Of a DNA stretch of 64,000 nucleotides, positions 10,701-23,100 are shown one piece after another. This stretch comes from Coenobita brevimanus (lineage: Eukaryota; Arthropoda; Malacostraca; Decapoda; Coenobitidae). The stretch's first letter is position 1; each line of letters starts with the position of its first letter. The position numbers and the translations under genes are program-made. The notes beneath the pieces were generated by a model. That model was not told the DNA's origin. It searched no databases and worked only from the letters and a program-made list of their open reading frames with translations. Location of the stretch: NCBI GenBank assembly GCA_032717465.1, contig CM064732.1, positions 24,242,567-24,306,566 of the forward strand, given 5' to 3'.

Positions 10701-13700
10701 CATTATGATTTTCATGAGAGACTCCTCTCTCTGATGATTATGTCATGCAGTGCATACTTGGAGACAATGTAAAATACCTGTGTAGCTATTCTACTTAAAA
10801 AGCATAACTCTTTGTTCAGACATGCCATTCAATTATCTTCTCAAACAGTTCGGGTGCTGTTCCTCCATTACTTCCCTCCTCTGACTTCCTCATGACTGAC
10901 ATTAAAATTTCTTCAACTGATGTACTTTGCCACCACCGGCCTCAATACCAGCAAGGCATATGGACCTGCTGGGGTCCCTTCTGTTGTTCTCAAAAGCCAT
11001 GCTTCTGTGTCTATTTCATGCCTAAGTAAACTCTTTTGCCATCGTCTGTTGACTTGTACCTTCCTTGTTGAAAGTTTCATCTCATTCAGCCTGTCCATCC
11101 CAGACAGTGACCATTCTCAACCCTTTAACTATCACCTTGTTGCTTCAGCATCCTGTATGTCTAAAACTTTTGAATCTACACATTAAAAAAGAATCGGTAG
11201 AGAGGCGGCCTGCAGTCCTAATGGACCCAGGATCGAAACCCGGCTGGGGCAGGGAACAATTTAAGGATTTGAATTTCCTAAAAGTAGACTTTTCTGAACT
11301 ACCAGATGACCTGCCGACATGTCTTTAAAATACCCCCGCTAATACCAGTACACCAGTCCTGTATGAGACAGCCCTAGCATGTATTCAATATGGACGGTGG
11401 GTGTTAGCACCGAAGTGGTGACATGTGGAGGTGTAGGAGGACTACTGGGACTTGGGATAGGTCACTGCCCCCGAGAAATAGACCCTGAAGCCTTTGCCCA
11501 GAGTCGGACACGTAAAAAAAAAAAAATTCTGATTTCCAGTATGGGATACTCCACTGGTGATCTCACCTATTCAGACTCCCTTCATTTCGGAATTTTGGCG
11601 AAAGCTTTGCCATTGCACTCGATATTTCAAAGGCTTTCGATCAAGTCTGGCCTAAATTTTCAGTGTCCAAACTATCCTCTAAAAGATTCTATTCCTTTGG
11701 CCGTGCCTTCATTTCTTGTTCCCTTTCTAATATTTTTATAGCTGCTGTTGTAGATGGCCACCATTCTTTTCAGGACTGTAGCTATCAATAATGGTGTTCC
11801 TCAGGGTTCTGTCCTATCACCAACTCTTTCCCTTCTATTCATCAGTGACCTAAGTTGTGCATCTAATGCTATCCACACATAGGCTGATGACTCCACCTTT
11901 CATTTTTCCATTCGCTTCCCACAGCATCTATCGCAGCAGTAACTTCAGCAAATAAGGAATGATGCTATGATGCACCTAATGTCTGACTTGGCTTATATCT
12001 CTGATTGGGGTAAAAGTAATCTTGTTTTCAGTGCATGAAGGACTCGGTTTCTACATATTTCAACCCATCAAAGTCTTCCGCATTTTTTAAAACATTCAAC
12101 TTAATCCTGCATCATCACTGAACATACTTGGGGTTTCATTCTCTCAGATTAATTTTGCAATGCTTATATTACCTCTTGTAAAATCTGTTTCAAGGAGATT
12201 AGGTGTGCTAAGCTGACTTTTGCCTTCTTTACCCTTGCACAGTTTTCTATTTCTTACATGAGTTTTATTCTCCCCTATATACTGTAGAATACAACTCTCA
12301 TGTGTGGTGAGGCTTCCCACACAACTCTTCTCAGCATTGTAGGATCAAAAGCCTTTCATCTCATTAGCTCTCTTCCTTTCACTGGCTCCCTTCAACTCTG
12401 TCTCTTTCCCACACTGTTGCATCTTTATCTCTTCTGTCGCAGCTTCATTGGTCACAGCTCTGGACTGTCTGCTTTCATCTATTAACCACTACGGCGGACG
12501 CATAGCACATGTCTAGCAGCAAACTCTCATCCCTTTTGTGTCCAACCCATTAATGTAAAAATTAACCATTACTCCCAGTCCTTCATGTAGGTAGCAGGTC
12601 AACTTTGGAACTGTCTTCCTCTGTCTCTAATTCCTACTGCCAATGATCTCTAGTCTTTTAAATCCTGTGGGTCCAGGGATCTCGAAATGAACGGATCTTT
12701 TATTTGGCTGTCTTTTATTTTGTTTTTATTTTAACTTGTAAGGAACAATCTTGCAGGCTTCTGGCCTTTAGTTCCTTCTCTTTATCATAAAAAAGCATTC
12801 CTGGATCTTCAAAAGGATTCATTCGCCAAAGAAGCAAAACATGAATTTTCATTCTTTGCTCATAAACTCTGGCTAAAATTTTACCAACAGAGAGCCACCG
12901 AACATCAATATGATACAAGTGCTAATGATCAGGTCTGATCGAGCAGACCCATCAACCACAGGCAAGCAGTTGCCCCTGCAGGACCGTTGTGCGCAGTAAA
13001 TCGGTGTTTCCATGCAAATGACAGAGCCTTTCTACAGGGTGGCATGGGGATCAATATTATTTTGTTTCTGGATGGACGTGAGACTTGCGTTTCTCCACCC
13101 AGTCAACAGGGGCACCATATTAGGCTCCACGTCACTATTATTTAGCTATATGGTTACCACCCAGTATTGTAAATGTTTTCTGAGCTACAGGAATCCAGTT
13201 GGCTTGTCACTGTTTTGAGCCAGCTGAAACGAAAAGAAGAGTAATAAGCAGTGACAAGAAGGATGGGAGAAATAAGGAGAGGAGGACATACACTGAAAAC
13301 TGTGATACATGAAGGAAGAAGCAGGCAGCACAACACCAAGTGAGTGGATGATGGGCGCCTCCACCAGCCACCTTGACCGTTCATTCAATATCCTTAATAA
13401 TATTGCTAAATTCCGCTACGCCATTCAGCACATCCTTGAGAGGGAAAATGTCAGGAATTTTGGCAGCCCACACTTCGCGGTGAAGGAAAGAATGAATCCC
13501 AGTAACATCGTTACCTGCGTCTGACATCTGACAACCTCACTTTCTTTTTGTTCTTTTTTTTTTTTTTTTTTTTTTAACAGCGAAGTTTGATGCACCATCT
13601 GCTGTGATACCTTTGTACATAGCCGAGTTTAGTGTGCATTTTTCGACTACACAGTCTTTCAAATCTTGGTATTCCTCTAACCCTGTCGTCTGTGTAGGTA

Positions 13701-16700
13701 AGGTCATGAAAGAGAGTATATCTTCCAATAAGTCATCGTCCCATATGTATCTCACATAAACCAAGAATGCTGCTGAGTTAGCTATGGCATTACCTTCAAT
13801 CATCTAGATGGCATATTCTCCAAGACTGTAGATATAAAACCAATTGATATCGTAAAACTTTTCCAGTGTCACCATCAGTAAGAGATTCACATTTTTTTTT
13901 TTTTTTGCTGACTTGCCATCAGTGATACTACGCAAAATATCCACAACAGGTGGGCGGATAAGCTTCTCAGCATATGCAAAGGGCACTTTCTTGCAGTGCG
14001 ATAAAGCATTAAATAATATGCAAGTTACGCTGTACCATTGAGCAGTTTCCCTACTTAGAAAACCTGCAGAGGGCATCATATTCTTCTTTTTTCTCATTTC
14101 ACTTAGTTTTTAATAAATAAACAATCCATTACATCTTAGGGTTGGCCATAACCATTACATATGAGTTATGACTAATGACGGAGCACTTTTACCCTGCAGG
14201 GATACCAAGGCAATTATTTCACTCATGGAGAGGAGACCATATTTCCCAAGTAAATGACTGTGATATTGAATTAATGATTTTGCGTGCCGAGATCTGATTT
14301 TTCCAAAAATGCAGAAATGAGGCTTACGGTAGCATCTTTTAAGGCTACAGCACTCCTCTCAAAAGTACCAAGGCAATTATTTCACTCTATGACGACGGGC
14401 GAGCAGGGTTGCCAACAGATAGTTTTGCCAGCCCGCGACAGACAGCTGTTGAAAACCACGACATACGCATCAAAAGTAGCCCAAACACATCATCCAGTAA
14501 AATATCTCCTTTCATCCCCTCATCGATCGTAAAAATCTTTGTACACTGGAATATAGCTGTAGGATCTGTAGGTTCTGTGTATGCATAAACCCTTCATTGT
14601 AACAGAATTATTAAAAGTCCAGACTTAGAATAATAATGATGCTTTACTTTGAAAGTACATTATAAATTATGAAGACGAGTAACATTTACTTGTTAAAAAA
14701 GGATGTGTCATGCCTGAACCAATTTCATAAAAATGTAAAATGATAATCATTTTCCCACTGCAGTTTCAACATAGCCAAAAAATGTATTTTTTGCCATATT
14801 TCTTGCTTGATGTAACGTGCATAGTATACCAAATAGTTAATATCTGATTAATTGCGAGTACTAAAAGCATCCGTCATGGAGAGGGGACCATATTTCCCAA
14901 GTAAATGATTGTGATATTGAATTAACAATTATCCGTGCCAAGATCTGATTTTTCCAAAGATGCAGAAATGAGGCTTATGGTAATATCCTTTAAGGCCACG
15001 GCACTCTTCTCAAAAGTAGGACAACTTTTTTTTTTTAATGCGAGGAAGAAGGAACCAAAGGCCATGAGCCCGCAATAAAAGTTCCCTCCAAGAGAAAAAC
15101 AAAATACAAGAGAGAGCCAAATTCAAGATCCATTCATTTCGAGATGCCTGGACACACTGCGTTTGAAAGACTGGAGATTATAGGCAGCAGGAAATACAGA
15201 CAGAGGGAGTCAGTTACAGAGTTGACCTGTTGCATAAATGAAGGAATGGAAGTAACGGTTAACTCTTGCATTAGAGAGTTGGACAGAAAAGGGATGAGAG
15301 TTTGCTGCTAGACGGGTGCTAAGCGTCCATCGTAGAGGTTGAGGAATGCATGCAGACAGTTCAGAGGAGCAGTGACCATTAAAGTAGCGATAGAAAAGAG
15401 ATAAAGATGCAACAGTGTGGCGAAGAGACAGAGGTTGAAGGGAGTCAGTAAGAGGGGGAGAGTTAATGAGACGAAAAGCCTTTGACTCCACTCTATTGAG
15501 AAGAGCTGTATGTGGGGAGCCTCCCCACACATGAGCGTTGTGCTCCACACAGGGGCGGATAAAACCCCTGTATAGAGTCAACAATTGTGCAGGAGTAATG
15601 AAAAGAACGGAGTCGGCTTAGCACATCCAATCTCTTGGAAGCAGATTTTACAAGATATGTAATATGATCTTTCCAAGATAAGTTCCGAGTAAATGAAACC
15701 CCAAGCATGTTCAAGGATGATGCAGGATTAAGCTGAATATTATTAAACATTAGTGGGTATACCTGTGGAAGATTTTGACGGGTTGATAGGTGTAAGAACC
15801 GAGTCTTAGATGCATTAAAAACAACAAGATTATTTTTACTCCAATCAGAGACACGAGCCAAGTCAGACATTAGGTGTGCCATAGCCTCATTCCTTGTTTG
15901 TTGAAGTAACTGCTGAGATGGGCGTTACGGGAACCGAATGGAAAGGTTAAAGGTGGAGTCATCAGTGTATGAGTGGATAGGATTAGATGTACAGCTTAGA
16001 AGGTCATTGATGAATAAAAGGAAGAGAGTTGGTGATAGGACAGAGCCCTGAGGAACACCACTGTTGATAGATCTAGGAGAAGAACGATGGCCGTCTACAA
16101 CAGCGGCTATAGAACGACCAGAAAGGAAGCTAGCGATGAAGGCACAGATAGAAGGATGGAAACTGTAAGAGGGCAGTTTGGAAATTAAAGATTTATGCCA
16201 GACTCGATCGAAAGCCTTTGAGATGTCAATTGCAATGGTAAAGCTTTCGCCAAAGTCCCGAAAGGAGGATGACCTGGAGTCTGAAAGGTAGGTGAGAAGA
16301 TTGCCAGTGGAGCGTCCCTGACAGAACCCGTACTGATGATCAGAAAGAAGGTTGTGATCGGAAAGATGCCTTAAAATTTTTCTATTGAGAATTGACTCTA
16401 AAACTTTTGAAATACAGGACGTTAAAGCAATTGGCCGATCGTTGGAGGGTTGGGAGTGGTCACCCTTCTTTGGGACTGGCTGAATGAGAGCAAACTTCCA
16501 GCACGAAGGAAAGGTACAAGTTGACAGGCAAAGGTGAAAGAGTTTGCCTAGGCAGGGTGTTAGCACAGAAGCACAGTTCTTGAGAACAACAGGAGGGACT
16601 CCATCAGGCCTTGTTAGTATTGAGGCCAGTGATGGCAGAAAATACATCAGCTGAAGAAATTTTAATGTCAGCCATGAGGAAGTCAGAGGCGGGAAGTGAT

Positions 16701-17104
16701 GGAGGAACAGCACTGGAATCGTCTAAGGCGGAATTGGAGGAGAAAGTCTGTGCGAAGAGATCTGGTTTATCCATAGAAGAAATAACTACAGAACCATCAG
16801 AGTAGAAAAGAGGAGGGAAGGATGATGATGAAAGGTTTTTGGCAAGGTGCCAGAAGGAGCGGGAAGAATTCGAGTTGGAGAGTTGAGAGCATTTAGTACG
16901 GATGAAATTATTTTTAGTAGAGCGAAGAACAGACTTAGCATGATTCCGGGCAGAAACGTAAAGATGATGTGATTCAGGGGTGGGTTGGCTCTGGTATCTT
17001 TAGTAGGCTCTCTCCTGGGTGGGTAAACCGTGGTTGGAAACACTGTGGGCAAATGATGACTGAACACATGCGAATCCTGTCTTCCCCCCTCCCCCCCCTC
17101 TCTC

Positions 17105-17160
<56 letters not shown>

Positions 17161-20100
17161 ACAATACAGTACTACATTTACTGGTGAAGAGAAAGTAAAA
17201 GATATATATGAGTATTATTTAAGGAATTATCATTCTTTAGATGGTGATGGTAATGGTGGTGATGATAAAAAGAAATTTTTATTTTTCTGATTGTTGGTTG
17301 TACCGTTGTTGTTGTCTCGATTATGAAAAATTTATCTATTGTGAGAGGAGGCAGAGAAAAAGAGGTGTGTGGTAATCACAAGGGGGATTTGTCTTCTTAG
17401 TGTAACAGGAAAGTATATGGTAGGATATTTATTGACATAGTTAGGGAAAGAACAGAAATTTGTAGGAGAAAAGCATATAGCTTTTATGAATGGAATGAGG
17501 TTGTGTGGATCAGATATTCACCCTAAGTTGTATAGTAGAAAAGTTTCTAGACCAGGGAATGAAGTTGTATGTGGCCTTCATGGATTTGCAGAAAGCATAT
17601 GTCAGAGTGGATAGACATGGAATGTGGAAAATATTAAGAATATATGGAGAAACTGTTGAATGCCGAGAAGAATATGTATAAGGGCGCTTGTGTTGCTGTG
17701 CGTGTGGGTGATGAACAGAGTTAATTTTTCTATCTGAATGTTGGACTGAATCAGAGATTTGTCATATCCTCATGGTTGTTCAATGTGTATATGGGTGGAG
17801 TTATAAAAGAGATACAAGGCAGGACAGCGGATGTTGGAGCGGCCCTAATGAGGGAAGGGAGCATTTGGAAACCTGTTCTGTTGTTTGCTGATGGTACAGT
17901 ATTGCTAAAAGAAGACGAAGAGGAACTGCAAGGCTTGTTGGATGAGTTTGGGAGAGACTGTAAGAAACTTAATCTAAAGGTGAATGTAGGGAAGAGTAAA
18001 GTTTTGATCTTCGAGAGAAATGAAGTCACTGAATGCACAATGATGCTGGATGGTGAGGAAGTGGAAAGTGTGAATGCATTTAAGTACTTGGATAAGTAAC
18101 AATGGAAGATTAGAAGTAGTGCTTGAAAGGGAACAACAGGGAAGAAAGATTGCTGATTCTTTGAAAGCTGTGATAAGAAATAGGGAAGTGAGCATGAACG
18201 TAAAAAAAAAATAAAAAGTCGCTGCATAAAAGTATTGTGATACCAACTCTAACGTATGGAAGAGAAGCTTGGACCATATTGGAAGGACACGAATCAAGAG
18301 TGAGAGCAGTGGAAATGAGCTATTTAAGAGGAGCAAGTGGAGTTACATGGAGTGGCAGAGTGACAAATGAGAAAGTGAAGAAGCGTTGTGATGTGGCTAT
18401 GGATGTGAAAGAAAATGTTAGGAGATATACACTGAGGTGACTTGGTCATGTGGAGAAGATGGAGAATGGAAGACTAACGTTTAGAGTGTATGTGTGAGAG
18501 CTGTGGTGGGGGAAAGGAAGGGGAGACCGAGGATGAAATACAGGGATGGAGTGGAGAAGTATATGGGAGAGAGGTGCGTGATTTGAGGACAGGGCAGCGT
18601 AATGGCAGGGGACAGGGCGACATGGAGGCGGCTTGTTTGTGGCGTCTGGCTGTAGACAAACAGACAGAGAGGAGGCGACCCAGTGAGAAGTCTTGTGACC
18701 CAGTTTGAAGAACCCTGGTCTTCGGCACTAATCTAGGTTTCTGCTATGTGTTCAACACAGCTTCGAATTCCCAAAAGGCGGCTGGAAGTTTTTTTGATCA
18801 TTTGTTGCGGGCAGAGGCGTCAGTTTTCCACCATTAGTTGTTCTGGACTATGGTAGCTTAGCTTCGGGCACTGTTCCTCAAACAGAGTAATATTAGACAT
18901 TTTTATTTGCCGTATTCTTGGTAGACTATACAGTCTGCTCCCTGAAGCCCAGCAGTCCTTCATTTCACAGGAAATGACACCACACACCTTATATAACTAT
19001 TTTCCATTAATCGCTATTTACTGTCTCCTGCCATCTACATACATATTTCCATTCTGCAGACGAAGTAAAGCTCAGGTGGAGGTAACTACGACAACAGCAA
19101 CACCCTCGACATCCACGACCAGCAGCAGCAGACAGATAGCAGAGGGCGGTGAACAGCAGGCGGCCTTCAACCAACATGCTTATCACAATTACCACTACTA
19201 CCAGCAACACCAGTCTTACCAGGAGGCCGCCAGCTACAGGCAAGATTACATAACGTTCCAAAGTTTTGGTGACTTGCATAACAACGTGGCCAAATTTAAG
19301 ACATTGCAAAACATAGCAATAGTTGTGTAATTCATAACTCGGTCACTTTATGTTTGGTGTTTTGCGGATTCCTATAGTAATATAGGAAATAATCAAACTG
19401 CTAATGAATCTGGTAGTGCTTGTGTAGGTTATGCAATGGAAAACTCGAAACATTTCTGCCTGAATGTTGTCACCATCAATAATATAAATAAAAAAGTTTC
19501 CGGCTAGTCTATTTCTGGATGAAGCTGTTAAAACAGTATTTTCAGCCATATTACCACAATTTCATCTTTTTGTAATATTGATAACATAAGCTAACAGTGC
19601 ATTATTTTCTATAGCCTAGTTTCCTCAGTCACAATATCATTGGTATTTCGATTATTATTAGTTCACTTGTATTGGCTTCGTAGATAGATGGTAGGTAGAT
19701 AGATAAATACTCAGCGCAGTGCTGTATATACACTTTCCATTTAGCTACGTTTTAGTAATATAACACGTTTCATTTACCCCATTCATTATATCAAATTCAT
19801 TATTTTTATTTCATTGTCTCTCTAACTCATCAATAAATGCGCCCTCTAGGGTACTTTTTCTCTTTTTAGTTTTAACATTGAACTCGGTCAGGTCACTGTT
19901 TTTGTGTGAGTCCATCAGACACACGGTCAGCCCTGAGTGAAGGATTATCTTACATTCATCCCTGAGTGAAGGATTATCTTACATTCTTAAGTTCATCACT
20001 TTCTTACGATAACTCACTGTCTTTTCCTGAAACTGGATAATTAAATGTTCAGAGTTTTTCGAATTAAACGGGTTTGATATAGGCTTCATAAATTTCTTTA

Positions 20101-23100
20101 CCATTTTTTTCAAAGCTGAATATAATCGTCTTGTGGCAGCAAGACGCCAGCGAGTTTTAAGATTTAACAAAGCTTCCTCATCACCTACACATCCCTCTGC
20201 CACTCACCCAACACCTTCATTACAGTCATGCACAATTTTAGGTTTTATCTATCTTCCGACTAATTTACTCAGCTCCGGAATCATAACTAGCAGAGAAGGG
20301 CTTAACCCATTGGCTCCCAGAGTGACTGTGCGAGGAATTTTGCTGGAAGGGTGCTAGGCGTACCGCCCTCCGCGTGTCGGCTCATAGTCACGAAGCTCAT
20401 AGATCCCTTCCCCAGAGTTCCCTTCTTAATTAAAGTTTGAAAATGCCAAGCTCCGACCTATATTGAGGACACTGGGCGCCAGTGGGATAAAGTAACTGAT
20501 AGATTTGCCAGCGTTTAACTGATTGGCTCCCAGAGTGACTGTGCGAGGAATTTTTGCTGGAAGGGTGCTCGGCGTACCCCTCTCCACCTGTCGGCTCATA
20601 GTCGCGAAGCTCATAGGTCCCTTCCCCAGGGTTCCCTTCTTCATTAAATTTTGAAAATGCCCATTTCCGACCTATATTGAAGACACTGGGCGCTAATGTG
20701 TTAATGAAAGCTACATCAAACCATCCACTTCGAGAAGTAACCCGAAAACTGAATATAACGGGCTAATATCAAGAATGAAATACAACGTTGGTCATCTTGT
20801 TGCATAAGCTAACATCTTCCATACTTAATGCCTCCCTTATGCTGAATAAAATTTTATGGCGGTAGCAAGATGGATGTAAAATGAGTCATTGTCTATCTAT
20901 CTATCTATCTATTGCCAGACGCCACAATCCCGTAAGGGGTGGCCAGTTGACTTTGAGTTATTTGTTTTACGGGGAGGGGCACTAACCCTCCACCAACCCA
21001 CTTGCTGACACGTAGGGAGCACGTATGGTTTGGTTTTATGGTTACCACCGAGTTGTAAATGGTTTCTTGGCTTACAGGAAACCATTTGAGTTGTCACTTA
21101 ATGTAAAGTCACCTGTAAAGGATAGAAAAGCAATAAGAAGTGACAGGAAAGATGGGAGAAATAATCAGTAATGAGTATTGTTACTGTAATCATTTGACCA
21201 CGGTAGAACTTACACAACCTGAATATAATAGTCTGGCGGTACCGATATTGAACACAGGATGGTCGTCCTTTTACATCCCTTCTGGAAACTCATATTACGT
21301 TGTCTTTTGTGCTGCAGGGACGGCTCAAGTTTCTGGTGTTGGTGTAACAGACATACTGATTACCTCAAGAAATTAGTAAGCAATCATGTAAATAATAGGT
21401 GGAAAAGAAAAGCACACATAACAATGCGTTACAAGGTTACGGGAAGCAGAAATGATGCGAAGTAAACACTGGTAAAGGTCACTGAACCATTCCTAAAGCA
21501 GACGAGAATTCACAAGCAGAGTCACAAGCAGGACTCTTTATGTGGACTTTCATGTACAAAATCATCTGTCAATATATGAGACCCAGTAAATCCTGAATCA
21601 GTGAATAATTTTCCGCAACCAGTTTTTACAATGATCATCGCCGTTATTAACAGATCCTCGAGCGCACTGAACTTGGCCTTAAGTGAAGCAGCCTCCCACG
21701 CCTACTACGCCCATCTGCCCACCCATCCGCCTACCTGCCCACCCACCGGCTCCTCCCACACCCACCACCATCACCACCACCACCACCCACATGCACTTCA
21801 CGATCTCATGCTTGTCTACAGGTGAGTTATATATTTCTGATGTACACAATTGACCTTAGACTTGTCAATTATGACTTGCCTCTTGTTCCTTCCATATAAA
21901 TGATGTATATTTGTTTTATCGTCCCCATGGCTATTCAATGTGGATGATAATATAGTTAAGAGAATTGTTATTTCTCGAGCTCAGGAAAGTGAAATATGGA
22001 TGATAATAGTGTTGAATATCTCTCATGTGATGTATGCATATGATGCTGCGTTACTTGTTATATATACAAATAACCTTCGCAGACTGGATACAGTGTTTCG
22101 TGAGGCTCTGTCAATGTGTGATTTGAAAATCAGTACAGATACGAATAGGGCTGTGGTTTTTAAGGAAAAGAGTGACCCTCAGTGTGACGTGCTGATTGAT
22201 GGAGAGAGACTTGCCTTGGTTAATGAGCATGCACCGACAGGGGAAAAAAAAAAAGTACGACAAATGTAAAATGTAAGTTGTGAATAGAGTGGCTGAAGGA
22301 AGAAATGTGGTTGGTACTGTGAATGCCTTGATTCGAGGCAAAGGTGTAAGTATGAAGTCTACACGGAGATTGCATTAAATTGTCAGTACCCACATTTACA
22401 TATGGGTATGAAATTTTGATATAACATGGGTGTGAAAAATTGCCTGCAAGTGGATATGGGACTGTTGAGGAGTAAGTGTGGAGCGCGTGGAGATGACAGG
22501 ATAAGGAACAACTTGATTGCGAAAAGTGTGAAGTAAGGAAGTATATTGATTACAGGGTAGAAAAAGAGGATGCTTTTTTTTTTTTTTTTTTTTTAAATGC
22601 GAGGAAGAAGGAACCAAAGGCCATGAGCCGGCAGTAACAGTTCCCTCCAAGAGAAAAACAAAATACAATAGAGAGCCAAATTCAAGATCCGATCATTTTG
22701 AGATGCCTGGACACACTGCGTTTGAAAGACTGGAGATCATAGGCAACAGGAAATACAGATAGAGGGAGACAGTTCCAGAGCTGACCTGTTGCATAAATGA
22801 AAGACTGGGAGTAACGGTTAACTCTTGCATTAGAGAGTTGGACAGAAAAGGGATGAGAGTTTGCTGCCAGACGGGTGCTACGCGCCCGTCGTATAGGTGG
22901 AGGAATGCAAGCAGACAGTTCAGAGGAGCAGTGACCATTAAAGTAGCGATAGAAAAGAGATAAAGATGCAACAGTGCGGCGAAGAGACAGAGGTTGAAGG
23001 GAGTCAGTAAGAGGAGGAGAGTTAATGAGACGAAAAGCCTTTGACTCCACCCTATTGAGAAGAACTGTATGTGGGGAGCCTCCCCACACATGAGAGTTGT

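Noticed and set aside
19240..19330. Reading exon 2 through to the stop at 19330 as the gene's C-terminus
   Set aside because: Possible, but exons 3-5 fit the frame if spliced at 19239; the read-through end is kept only as an alternative.
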